Assembly: GCA_965246845.1 (NCBI GenBank)
Contig: CBDFFR010000012.1
Location: forward strand, 248,001-312,000
DNA: 64,000 nucleotides
DNA from: JBBRMW01 sp965246845
GTDB taxonomy: Bacteria > Chloroflexota > Anaerolineae > Aggregatilineales > UBA2796
Reading direction: 5' to 3'
Below the pieces are notes generated by a model. That model had not been told where the DNA came from. It saw only the letters and a program-made list of their open reading frames with translations, and ran no database searches. Shown piece after piece: positions 28,721 through 37,500 of the stretch; positions within the stretch are counted from its first letter, which is position 1; each line of letters opens with the position of its first letter. The position numbers were made by a program, and so were the translations under genes.

Positions 28721-29113
28721 TTACGCGCCGCGCTGGGCGTTGTCGTAAGCGCTCTGGCCGAATTGCTTCACCGCTTCGTAGTAGGTCCACGCGGAAGCGT
28801 AGCACGCGCCGCGCTGGATGGCCTGATACCACTTGCCGTAGCGGTTGGCGCAAATCGCTTTCATATCATTGTAGAAGCGCGAGTCGCAGGTGCTTTTCGC
28901 GTTGCCGCGCGTGCCATAGCAAATATCGTGCGCGTCACAGGCCGAGGTGAACCACAGATCAGGGACGAGACCGCCGAAGCCTTCCGGTCCGCAGCCGTTG
29001 GTTGATTGCGCGGCAGCTTTGACGATGATTGTGCCTTCGAGCGGCAGCGCCGAGAGGACGACGATTGCGAACGTCACGATGAGGATGAGCGGGAAACGCA
29101 GTTTAGCAAGCAT
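28721..29113 (-). CDS. Secreted phospholipase A2-like protein
   Basis: From ATG 29113 the product is 130 residues with a signal peptide (LRFPLILIVTFAIVVLSALP) and a small Cys-rich mature domain. CGPEGFGGLVPD resembles a calcium loop and CDAHDICYG (59-67) is the catalytic helix with His62-Asp63, followed by STCDSRFYNDM. This is the secreted PLA2 core found in eukaryotes and in a few bacteria (Streptomyces, fungi-like group XIV). It would release fatty acid from the sn-2 position of phospholipids outside the cell. Transcribed alone, flanked by dispersed repeats on its 3' side. Confidence 0.82.
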   Translation of the reverse strand: MLAKLRFPLILIVTFAIVVLSALPLEGTIIVKAAAQSTNGCGPEGFGGLVPDLWFTSACDAHDICYGTRGNAKSTCDSRFYNDMKAICANRYGKWYQAIQRGACYASAWTYYEAVKQFGQSAYDNAQRGA

Positions 29114-29194
29114 GAGAAGAGACCTTTCCGGGAATATCCGAGCGCGTTCAGTGTACCAGAAGCGCTTCAAGAATTTGTTAAATCTGCGGTACGG

Positions 29195-29200
29195 TATAAT
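29195..29200 (+). promoter_or_regulatory. Candidate -10 box of the glycosyltransferase gene
   Basis: A perfect TATAAT 31 bases before the ATG at 29232; no good -35 at standard spacing (TTGTTA lies 14 bases ahead). AGAGGAC just before the ATG is the ribosome site. Confidence 0.35.
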
Positions 29201-29231
29201 CGAGATTATCCGGCGTTGTTAGAGGACAAGA

Positions 29232-30566
29232 ATGGCGACATATAGCGCACCACGAATCGAAGCAAGCCGCGCCCGCCTCACGTTATCGCCGCATTTGGCG
29301 CTCTTCGCGGTTGCGCTCGTGATCCGGCTGGTCTTCGTGCTGCTGATCGACCCACACCCGAATGTCTCCGGCGGTGATACGCTGTGGTTCATGAACACCG
29401 GGCGCGACCTGGTGACGGGTTCGCTCACGTTCTTGCCAACGCCGGGTCCTGTTTATCTGATCTTCGCGGGGGAGATGAACACACTATTTGGTGGTGAACG
29501 TGGCCTGACCATCATTCGTGTGCTGAATGCAGGGATGGGCGCGGCGCTGTGCGTCTTTATCTACATGCTCGGCAAGCGCTATTTGAATGAACGCGCGGGG
29601 CTACTCGCGGCGGTCGTGCTGGTCGTCTCGCCTGCATTCATCATCGAAGCCGGTAACGCGATGACTGAAAGCGTGTTCCTGTTCCTGCTGTTTGGCGCTC
29701 TGTCGCTCTACGCAACGCGCGTGCGGGTCGGGGTCGGGCAAGCCACGACCTCTACAAGAATGATGAGCGCGGTTGGTGTGCTGCTCGGACTCGCGACCCT
29801 GACGCGCGCGGTCGCGATGCTCTTTCCGCTCATTCTAATCGTTCATCTGGTTTATGGCGAACGTCGGCGCGCGGTCCGGCTGGTCGCGGTTCTCGTGGTC
29901 GCCTATGTGCTGACCGTCTCCACCTGGACGATCTTTTGCCTCGCACGTTGGGGAGAGTTCGTCGTCGCGGCGCGCGGCCTCGCAGCGAATATTTACCTGG
30001 GGACGACACAGTGGTGCGGTCCAGAATGTACCGACGCGAACGCGGGCATCAAACCCGGCGACAACAACGACACGCAATATGTACAAAACACCGTCGCGAC
30101 GATCACGGGCGACCCGCTTGGCTACCTGCGCACGCGCTTCACCAATCTCTCAGGCGCATTGTTGCAGCCACACGGTACGGTTTATTATCCGGGGGAGAGC
30201 ATCAAAGCGCTGGTCGCGCAATGGTGGTCGACAGGTCACACGCCCGGTGACCTTCCGCGCCTTTTTGCCTCGGATGCGTTCTGGCCGAAACTGGCGCTCT
30301 ACATATTCCACTATGCAGCGCTGTTCTTCGGCTTCATCGGGATGTTGATTGGGTTACGCCGCTTTTGGGAGCGCGTGATCCTCTACGGAGCGATCCTGTA
30401 TTTTCTCGGTATTCATACCGTGATCATGGCGAACCCTCGCTATCTGCTGCCGATTGAACCCGCGCTGTGGCTGTTCGCGGCGTATGCAATCGTGCAGATT
30501 GCAACACGACGGGAAGACCAAGCTGGGCAAGCCGTCGCCCCTACACTAAAGCGCGATCCGGTGTAG
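29232..30566 (+). CDS. GT39/PMT-type membrane glycosyltransferase with repeat-derived insertions
   Basis: A 444-residue polytopic protein. The first loop after helix 1 has VSGGDTLWFMNTGRDL, where the catalytic acidic residue of this superfamily is expected, then about ten helices. The acceptor and donor are unknown; polyprenyl-phosphate sugars are usual. Two places are odd. A stretch near residues 165-175 (VRVGVGQATTSTRM) is encoded by a copy of the dispersed palindromic repeat, filling a loop between helices. The last residues, QAGQAVAPTLKRDPV, and the stop codon itself come from another copy. The repeats were tolerated because they fall in loop and tail. Confidence 0.8.
   Translation: MATYSAPRIEASRARLTLSPHLALFAVALVIRLVFVLLIDPHPNVSGGDTLWFMNTGRDLVTGSLTFLPTPGPVYLIFAGEMNTLFGGERGLTIIRVLNAGMGAALCVFIYMLGKRYLNERAGLLAAVVLVVSPAFIIEAGNAMTESVFLFLLFGALSLYATRVRVGVGQATTSTRMMSAVGVLLGLATLTRAVAMLFPLILIVHLVYGERRRAVRLVAVLVVAYVLTVSTWTIFCLARWGEFVVAARGLAANIYLGTTQWCGPECTDANAGIKPGDNNDTQYVQNTVATITGDPLGYLRTRFTNLSGALLQPHGTVYYPGESIKALVAQWWSTGHTPGDLPRLFASDAFWPKLALYIFHYAALFFGFIGMLIGLRRFWERVILYGAILYFLGIHTVIMANPRYLLPIEPALWLFAAYAIVQIATRREDQAGQAVAPTLKRDPV
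29731..29755. repeat. Dispersed repeat inside a coding sequence
   Basis: GGGTCGGGCAAGCC followed by ACGACCTCTAC, a member of the family at 28647, 42240 and 54331, read in frame within the glycosyltransferase gene. Confidence 0.7.
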
Positions 30567-30717
30567 GGGCGCAGCGTGCCCAGCCCGTCATTTTGGGCGG
30601 ACACACAGGTCCGCCCGTACAGAACACGCGCTTTTCCGGTGTATGGGTCGCGGCTTGCCCGACCCGTCCTGATTGTGAAAATCATGCGAGTGCGGACACA
30701 CAGGTCCGCCCCTACGG
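30521..30717. repeat. Cluster of at least five dispersed palindromic repeats
   Basis: Copies include CTGGGCAAGCCGTCGCCCC at 30522, an inverted copy GTAGGGGCGCAGCGTGCCC at 30563 that holds the stop codon of the glycosyltransferase, GGGCGGAC-N6-GTCCGCCC at 30595, GGGTCGCGGCTTGCCCGACCC at 30645, and TGCGGAC-N6-GTCCGCCCCTACG at 30691. They fill the gap to the convergent gcvPB stop. Confidence 0.75.
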
Positions 30718-30724
30718 ATGCCCG

Positions 30725-32233
30725 CTATGCCTCGTCGAACTCCGGGATCGGGCGGCAGCACAGCACGAGCTGCTTGGCCGCGAGGACTTCATCGACGCGA
30801 CCGACCGGGGTACTATGCGGCGCACCGAGCAGCAAATCGGGCGTTTCGCGCGCTTCGGTCGCGATCTTCTTCATCACGTCGATGAAGTTATCGAGCGTCT
30901 CCTTTGATTCGCTCTCCGTCGGCTCGATCAATAACGCTTCCGGTACGATTAGCGGGAAGTAGTTCGTCGGCGGGTGGATGCCGTAATCCATCAGGCGCTT
31001 TGAAATATCCAGCGCGTGAATTTGTGGCGCATCGGCGAAGCGCCCTTCCATGACGAATTCATGTCCGCAAATCCTGTTGTAGGGGACTTTGTACGTATCG
31101 GCCAGCTTGACGCGGATATAGTTCGCGTTCAGGACCGCGTGGCGGCTGATCGCTTTGATCCCGTCGTCGCCGTGCAGCCGGATATAGGTGTACGCGCGGA
31201 CGTGCATCCCGAAGTTGCCGTGAAAGGCTTTCAGCCGACCGATACTCTTTTGCGGCATGACCCACCCATAGAGCGGTGCAGGATTTGCTTCGGTGGCGGG
31301 TTCGGCAATCCCGACGATGGGACCGGGCAGGAAGTCGAGCAGCTTCTTATTGACCGCGACAGGACCGGACCCCGGACCGCCGCCGCCGTGCGGGGTGCTG
31401 AAAGTCTTGTGCAGGTTGTAATGCAGCACATCGAAGCCGAGTTCGCCGGGCTTAACGACGCCGAGCAGCGCGTTCATATTCGCGCCGTCCATGTACATCA
31501 GGCCGCCGCACTTGTGGATGATCTCGATGATTTCCTTGATGTTGCGGTCGAAGACGCCGAGTGTACTGGGGACCGTGATCATCATGCCCGCGATGGTGTC
31601 ATCGGCGGCCTTGCGCAGTGCGTCCATATCGACGTCGCCTTCCGCGTTCGAAGGCAGTTCAACGACCTGATAGCCTGCCATCGTCGAGGTTGCCGGGTTC
31701 GTGCCGTGCGCGCTGTTCGGAACGATGATCTTTGTGCGCTTCGCGTCGCCCCGGTCCAGATGGTACGCGCGAATCATCAGGATTCCGGCGAATTCACCGT
31801 GCGCGCCCGCCGCAGGTTGCAAGCTGATCCCGTCCATCCCGACGATTTCCATGAGCCAGGTTTGCAACGTGTGCATGAGCATCAGCGCGCCCTGCGTTTG
31901 CCCTGCGTCCTGCAAGGGGTGCAGCATCGCGAAGCCGGGTAGCCGCGCGGTATCCTCGTCAATCTTCGGGTTGTATTTCATTGTGCAGGAGCCGAGCGGA
32001 TAAAAGCCCTTGTCGATGGCGTGGTTCATCTGGCTCAGTTTGACGTAGTGACGCACCACGTCCAATTCGGAGACTTCCGGCAAATCGAGGTCAGCGCGCA
32101 GCAGGTCGGCGTCGGGCATTGGCTGCTCCGGCACGTCGCTTTTCGGCAGGAGCGTACTCACCGCGCGCCCCGCTGAGCCGATGTCGTAGATCAGCGGTTC
32201 GATCACTTTGCCCTGAATGGTGTTCGTTTCCAT
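30725..32233 (-). CDS. gcvPB: Glycine dehydrogenase (decarboxylating) subunit 2 (P-protein beta)
   Basis: The PLP-binding half of the split P-protein. It decarboxylates glycine and passes aminomethyl to the lipoyl arm of GcvH. The pyridoxal-phosphate lysine lies in LHYNLHKTFSTPHGGGGPGSG; FYPLGSCTMKYNPK near the N-terminus is also diagnostic. Length 502 aa fits subunit 2. It is the last gene of the minus-strand operon gcvH-gcvPA-gcvPB, four bases after gcvPA, and ends against the repeat cluster. The aminomethyltransferase gcvT and the L-protein gene are not in the window. Confidence 0.97.
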   Translation of the reverse strand: METNTIQGKVIEPLIYDIGSAGRAVSTLLPKSDVPEQPMPDADLLRADLDLPEVSELDVVRHYVKLSQMNHAIDKGFYPLGSCTMKYNPKIDEDTARLPGFAMLHPLQDAGQTQGALMLMHTLQTWLMEIVGMDGISLQPAAGAHGEFAGILMIRAYHLDRGDAKRTKIIVPNSAHGTNPATSTMAGYQVVELPSNAEGDVDMDALRKAADDTIAGMMITVPSTLGVFDRNIKEIIEIIHKCGGLMYMDGANMNALLGVVKPGELGFDVLHYNLHKTFSTPHGGGGPGSGPVAVNKKLLDFLPGPIVGIAEPATEANPAPLYGWVMPQKSIGRLKAFHGNFGMHVRAYTYIRLHGDDGIKAISRHAVLNANYIRVKLADTYKVPYNRICGHEFVMEGRFADAPQIHALDISKRLMDYGIHPPTNYFPLIVPEALLIEPTESESKETLDNFIDVMKKIATEARETPDLLLGAPHSTPVGRVDEVLAAKQLVLCCRPIPEFDEA

Positions 32234-32237
32234 GTTA

Positions 32238-33581
32238 TTACTTTGCTACCTCGCCGAGCGCTTCCACCAGCAAATCGATTTCCGCGCGCGTATTCGTTTC
32301 CGTGACCGCGATGAGCATTTGCTCTGTGCGATCCGCGTAATCTTTCGAGAGATCGTAGCCGCCGATGATGCCGTAGCGCTCCCACAGCCGCGCGTTGACC
32401 TCGCGCACACTATCCGGGCAGGTGACGACGAATTCATTGAAGAACGGCTGCTTCATGTGGACGCTATAACCGGGCAGTGCGGCGATCTGGCTGGCTGCGT
32501 AATGCGCCTTCTGGTACGAAAGTTCCGCGACGCGCTTGAGGCCGTGCTTGCCCATCAGCGCCATGTAGATCGCGGCGGCGAGCGCCAGCAAGCCCTGATT
32601 GGTGCAAATGTTGCTGGATGCTTTTTCGCGCCGAATGTCCTGTTCGCGCGGGCGCAGCGTCATCACGTAGGCTTTGCGCCCGTCCGCGTCGATGCTCTCC
32701 CCGACGATGCGCCCCGCGATTTTGCGGACGAGCGCTTCCCGTACCGCAAAGAAGCCGACATACGGACCGCCGAAACTGAGCGGAATGCCGAGGCTCTGCC
32801 CCTCGCCGACGACAATATCCGCGCCGAGTTCGCCCGGTGTTTTATACATCGCCAGCGCAATCGGGTTGACGACCATGCACAGCAGCGCCCCGGCCTCGTG
32901 GACTTTCTTCGCCAGTCCCTTGAAGTCCTCGATCTGGCCGAGGAAATTCGGGTACTGCACGACGAACATCGCCGTGTTTTCATCCAGCATATCGAGCAGG
33001 TCTTCGGTCGAGAGCCGCCCGCTGCGGTCCCCGATGAACTTGACGCCTGTTCCCTGATGGTACGTGCGCGCGACGGCGCGGTATTGCGGGTGGACGTTCG
33101 GGCTGAAAATGACGCGGTTGCGCTTGCCGCGCGCGTGCTGAACCGCGACCGTGACGGCTTCCGCAAGGCTGGTTGCGCCGTCGTAGTGGCTCGCGTTGGC
33201 GGCGTCCATCCCGGTCAGCGCGGCGATCATGCTCTGATATTCATACACCGCTTGCAGCGTTCCCTGCGCCATTTCGGGCTGGTAGGGTGTGTACGCAGTA
33301 TAGAATTCACCACGTAGCAGCAGGTGATTGACTGCGCTTGGCGAGTAGTGATTATAGACGCCCGCGCCCAGAAACATCGGGTGCGCGTTCGCGGCGGCGT
33401 TGGCGTTCGCCAGTTCTTGCAGTTCCCAGAGGACCTGCATCTCCGACATCGGTTCGGGCAGGTTGAGCGCCGGGAAGCGGTGCTGTTCCGGCACGGCGTC
33501 GAAGAGGTGTTCGAGGCTGCTCACGCCAATTGCGGAGAGCATCGCCGCGCGGTCGGAGTCGGTGTGGGGTATGTAGGCCAT
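32238..33581 (-). CDS. gcvPA: Glycine dehydrogenase (decarboxylating) subunit 1 (P-protein alpha)
   Basis: A 447-residue partner of gcvPB. The N-terminus YIPHTDSDRAAMLSAIGVSSLEHLFDAVP and the segments FLGAGVYNHYSP, EFYTAYTPYQPEMAQGTLQAVYEYQSMI and NICTNQGLLALAAAIYMALMG are typical of the alpha subunit, which lacks the PLP lysine. The heterotetramer works with GcvH, lipoylated at Lys65, and GcvT. It is separated from gcvH by 104 bases holding a 19-bp hairpin. Confidence 0.97.
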   Translation of the reverse strand: MAYIPHTDSDRAAMLSAIGVSSLEHLFDAVPEQHRFPALNLPEPMSEMQVLWELQELANANAAANAHPMFLGAGVYNHYSPSAVNHLLLRGEFYTAYTPYQPEMAQGTLQAVYEYQSMIAALTGMDAANASHYDGATSLAEAVTVAVQHARGKRNRVIFSPNVHPQYRAVARTYHQGTGVKFIGDRSGRLSTEDLLDMLDENTAMFVVQYPNFLGQIEDFKGLAKKVHEAGALLCMVVNPIALAMYKTPGELGADIVVGEGQSLGIPLSFGGPYVGFFAVREALVRKIAGRIVGESIDADGRKAYVMTLRPREQDIRREKASSNICTNQGLLALAAAIYMALMGKHGLKRVAELSYQKAHYAASQIAALPGYSVHMKQPFFNEFVVTCPDSVREVNARLWERYGIIGGYDLSKDYADRTEQMLIAVTETNTRAEIDLLVEALGEVAK

Positions 33582-33601
33582 AACAGGTTAGGTGTAAGGT
33601 A

Positions 33602-33671
33602 TAAGGTGTAAGGTATAAGCAGATACAGGCAAAAATGTTGGCTTGTATTAAGGCTTATACCTTATACCTTA
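33602..33671. repeat. 19-bp near-perfect inverted repeat between gcvH and gcvPA
   Basis: TAAGGTGTAAGGTATAAGC (33602-33620) and GCTTATACCTTATACCTTA (33653-33671) pair at 18 of 19 positions across a 32-base loop. The arms are built of repeated GGTATAA/GGTGTAA units and further partial copies flank them. AT-rich composition differs from the surroundings. It could lower transcription or translation of gcvPA relative to gcvH, or be a miniature mobile element. Confidence 0.75.
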
Positions 33672-33685
33672 CTGCTTATACCTGC

Positions 33686-34078
33686 TTATCCTCGCTTCTC
33701 GCAATACTCCGCATAGGCTGCGGAATCCATCAGTTTTTGCAATTCGCTGAAATCGGAGGCCGTGATTTTGATGAACCAGCCACGCCCATAGGGGTCGGAA
33801 TTGACCAATTCGGGAGTGCTTTCGAGGTCGCTGTTCACCGCGCTTATGGTTCCGGTGACGGGCATATTCAAGTCCGACGCCGCCTTGACGGATTCGACGC
33901 TGCCGAAATTCTGCTCGACCATGAGTTCCTGCCCGACCGTAGGCAACTGGACATAGACAATATCGCTGAGGCTGTGCTGTGCGTAATCCGTGACGCCGAT
34001 TGTCGCGGTCTCGCCTTCGACGCGAATCCATTCATCAGTGGGGGTATAGCGGAGGTCCGCCGGGGTGATGTAGGCCAT
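33686..34078 (-). CDS. gcvH: Glycine cleavage system H protein
   Basis: A 130-residue lipoyl carrier. Lys65 in FGSVESVKAASD is the lipoylation site; YTPTDEWIRVEGETATIGVTDYAQ at the N-terminus and the closing YAEYCEKRG are standard. ATG 34078 is chosen because upstream residues of the longer frame are encoded by the riboswitch and terminator. It is the first gene behind the glycine riboswitch, so the operon responds to glycine. Confidence 0.97.
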   Translation of the reverse strand: MAYITPADLRYTPTDEWIRVEGETATIGVTDYAQHSLSDIVYVQLPTVGQELMVEQNFGSVESVKAASDLNMPVTGTISAVNSDLESTPELVNSDPYGRGWFIKITASDFSELQKLMDSAAYAEYCEKRG

Positions 34079-34111
34079 CTGCTTTATGCTCTCCGTGTGC
34101 GCTCGACCAAC

Positions 34112-34145
34112 GAAAAAGGACACCCCGTATGCTGTTTGGGTGTCC
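34112..34145 (-). terminator. Riboswitch-controlled terminator ahead of gcvH
   Basis: Read on the minus strand, GGACACCC pairs with GGGTGTCC across a 12-base loop and is followed by TTTTTCG. It stands between the glycine aptamer and the gcvH start and is the expected expression platform; glycine binding would favour read-through. Confidence 0.85.
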
Positions 34146-34173
34146 TGTGCAATCAGGGAGTACGCGGCGTGCG

Positions 34174-34270
34174 GGTCCGGTGGACCTGAGAGTTTCGCGG
34201 TGCGTTCCAGCGTGGCGCAGCGCTTGCCCCTTCGGTGCTTCTCACTCTTTCGATAGAGAAGGCTCTCCCC
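34174..34270 (-). promoter_or_regulatory. Glycine riboswitch, single aptamer
   Basis: The minus strand shows GGGGAGAGCC at the 5' side, then GCACCGAAGGGGCAAGC, then GAAACTCTCAGGTCCACCGGACC. These are the conserved core segments of the glycine aptamer (GGAGAG, ACCGAAGGGGCAA, AACTCTCAGG) in order and at normal spacing. Only one aptamer is visible; many glycine riboswitches carry two. It is directly upstream of the terminator and gcvH. Confidence 0.93.
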
Positions 34271-34294
34271 GCAGGCGTTCAATTGTCGAAACAG

Positions 34295-34323
34295 AAGATA
34301 GCGCGAATGGGGCAAAGTTGCAA
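34295..34323 (-). promoter_or_regulatory. Candidate promoter of the gcv operon
   Basis: On the minus strand TTGCAA (34323-34318), 17 bases, TATCTT (34300-34295). Each box has four of six consensus matches. The predicted start lies about 18 bases before the aptamer. Confidence 0.5.
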
Positions 34324-34519
34324 GCCTGTGGAACAGGCCGCACAGGGAAAATTCCGCGCACACGAATAGCGGTGAAAAGGCGGGTAGAAATCGCAGGGTC
34401 GTCCGGCCATGAATGGACCGAGCTATTACGGTTCGCGTGTTCGACTTCCAGGGCAGAGGAACCGTAGCAGCGCGGCGGCTTTAGGCCCGCGCGTCCATTA
34501 GATACCTTTGCCCCATTCC
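34324..34519. other. Intergenic region, no gene recognised
   Basis: About 200 bases between the GH13 stop and the gcv promoter. It contains a GC-rich imperfect hairpin, GCGCGGCGGCTTTAGG with CCCGCGCG, about 15 bases beyond the GH13 stop, which may act as terminator. A TTCGA string near 34440 does not form a tRNA T-arm. Confidence 0.5.
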
Positions 34520-37500
34520 TTAAATCTTGACTGGTTTTGCTTTCGCAGGTTCATTCAACCCCGCGCGCAACCTCGCGACCTGATACGCGGCGTCCTCGTT
34601 TGCCATGATGAATGCCTGCACTGTCGCGTAACGGCTGACGAGTGCATCCGGCGCGGCATCGACCTGTGCGGTGAGGACTAGCCAGCGCAGCAGTTCAACG
34701 AAGCCGGCCTTGTCGTAATAGGTCACGCCCTCGAACTGGTTGATGCCAAGCAGCGCCCTCGCGTCGGGGTCAGCAAGCAGCGCCGTCAGCAGGTTTGCCG
34801 GGCGTTCCGTCTCCAAGCCCTCAACGAGCGTCGGACGCGCGATTGCCAGCTTGATCGCGTTGAGCGTGCGCGCCGCTGTGCCTTCCTCGACATCCAAACC
34901 GCGCAGCGCTTCCATGATCGCGCGGCCAAGCAGCCATTCATCGATCCACGCGCGGGCTTGAATCGGGTCGTCACCAAGCGCGGAGAGCAGCGCCCAGATC
35001 GCGAGGCCGCTATGCAGTGCCGGGTCGTCCTCCACAGTGTCGAAGTGTGACGCAAGCGCTTTGGGCGTCTCTTGCAGCGGGAGCATGAGCGTGGTTTCCA
35101 GCTTTTCGCGCGTTCGCTCGGAGTGCGTGAGCGGCGCGCTGATTTCATCGGCGGCTTGCGCATCGGAGAGCGTCGGCACCATCAAACCCGTTGCAGGTTC
35201 TGGCGGATCGGTTGCAAGGTCATCATCAGAGAGCGTGTGCGGCGCGTCCTCGTCTTCCGCTACGACAGTCACAACCGCGCTAGCGGCGGGATGAACGTCG
35301 TTTGTTTCAGGTTCCGGCATATCCTCGGCAAGTTCGGCGGTTTGCAGCGTATCGGCGTCCAGCGGCTGCCCGGTGAAGGATGCGACTGCTCGCAAGAATT
35401 CATCGAGTTCGACCGTGAGCGCGTCCATAGTCCCGGCGTGCGGCGTGTTGCGGTGCGCAATCAGGCGCGCGAGCAGCGGACCATTGACCAGCGCGCGGAA
35501 AGGCGTCAGCACAGGTTCGACCATCAGTTCGCGTAGTGAATCAGCCAGCGCGCTCGTGCCGCGCCCGTTCAACATCTGCGCAAGCTGTCGATAATGCCCG
35601 GTATCCTTCACTACCTTGAAATCGAGGAAACACACGTACTCATAGCTATTGAGCGCGATGTATATCCCCTCTTCGACAATCTGGCGTGAGGAGCGGATAT
35701 ACTCCAGCCCGGTCCGGTGGTCGCGGAAGGTCACATAAATATCATCTGTCGCGGTCAGGTCAAGCCCTTCGCCGAGCGTTCGCGTGATCAGCTTGCGCTC
35801 GTCACTGCCTTCGACCTTCACCGAAAATTCAACCGAGGTGCGTATCCAGCCCGCCGTGTTGCTGGGCGAATTGTTATAGGCGATGAGCGAACGCTCCGCG
35901 CCTATCCGGTTGGAATAGGCGAACACGTTGTCATCATTGCCGTTCGCCGTCTCGAAGTCATAGAGCAGGAAGTTTTCGACACCCGCGAAGAGATAGCGCC
36001 GCTTCATCAACGGGAAGATTTCGCGCTCGTGGCGTTCGATCAACCCTTGGTTGGGCGTCTCATCGAAATAGGCGCGATAGTATTCCATGCCATATTTTTC
36101 GCTAAAGCCTTCAATTTGCCCGTGACCAAACATCGGCAGGCCGGGCATGGTCAGCATCATGACCGCCACACCGAAGTATTTATCATCCCTGCCGAACTGC
36201 TCCACCGCCGTTTTTTCATCCGGGTTGTTCATGAAGTTGACATAGCGGCGCAGAATTTCAGGGTCGAATTCGAGCGTGTTTTGCATCAACTGGCGATATT
36301 TCAGGTTTTCTTCATCGCGAAGGATGTGCATGAACGCGCTGTTATAGACGCGGTGCATCCCCAGCGTGCGCACGAAGTAGCTCTCCATCAGCCAGAACGC
36401 TTCCGCAAGCAGGAGCGTATCGGGCGCTTCAATTGCAGCGCGGTCCACCACCTCGCGCCAGAATTCCTCCGGCATCATCTGGTCGAACTGCGCTTTCGTC
36501 ATGCCGAACTGTGCGCGGCTCGCGACGCCCTTTTGCCCCGATCCCGGCTCCGGCCACCAGATGCGGTGAACGTGCCGCTTTACGAGCGTCATAGCCGCGT
36601 CGAAGCGGATCACCGGGAAGCGCTTCGCGATGTCGATAATCATCTGGATCATCGATTCGCGCACGAAGCCCTGACTGTAATCGAGCTGCGCGGTATCGTT
36701 CCAGGGCATCACGGTCCCATCGTTGCCGTGATACAGATAGCGCGTTTCGCCGCTGCGGTGGTCCACCCGCTTGAAGACGACAGCCGCATCGGACTTGTCG
36801 TAATAGCCATCCTCGATGTAAATACCGATGTCCGGGTTGGGCGAGAGGTCGGGACCGCCAAAGGTGTAATTAGGGTACGGGCTGTAATCGAGCGAGATGA
36901 AATATTCCGGGTGTTCAAAGACCCACTTACCATCGATCCCGACATGGTTGGGGACCATATCGGAGGCGAGCCGGATACCGCGCTTCCACGCCCGCGTGCG
37001 CAGGTCGTTGAGCGCTTCCTCGCCGCCGAGCCGCACCGCGATCTGGTAATCCCATAATGAATAGGCCGAGGCAACGGCATCCGGGTTGCCGCTCAGGTGC
37101 TTGATTCGCTTGCTCGCCTCGCTCCGCTCCCACAGTCCGATCAGCCATAGCCCGGTGAAGCCCCAACGCGCCAGTTGGTCGAGTTCGGCATCCGGGATTT
37201 GGTCGAGCCGCATCAACTGCTGCCCGTACTGTTTCGATAGCTGGTCCAGCCAGACATACGCATTCTTCGCCATCAGGACGAGGTTGGGCATCCATTCGCG
37301 GTCGGCGGTGAAGGCTTCCGGCTCGATGGCTGCCGTTGCGTCGTCACTGATGTTGTAATCATCCGCACCCGCCGCGATTGCCGCCATTTGTCCCGCTGTC
37401 GGAATCTGGAAATCGCGACCCGCCACGCTGTCAAATGGGCGCGGACCACCCGCACCGCGATTGAATACGAAGCGGAAATCTTCGCGCACGGCGTCCATCA

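Noticed and set aside
30467..30962. Plus frames overlapping the repeat cluster and gcvPB end
   Set aside because: Repeat-derived and antisense to gcvPB.
32217..33317. A 366-codon plus-strand frame opposite gcvPA
   Set aside because: Shadow of a gene with unmistakable family motifs.
34430..34460. Possible tRNA (TTCGA loop) between GH13 and gcv
   Set aside because: Flanking five-base stems do not pair and no acceptor or anticodon arm can be drawn. No tRNA gene was found in the window.
35717..37057. A 446-codon plus-strand frame inside the GH13 gene
   Set aside because: Antisense shadow caused by GC-rich third positions; the minus frame has clear catalytic motifs.
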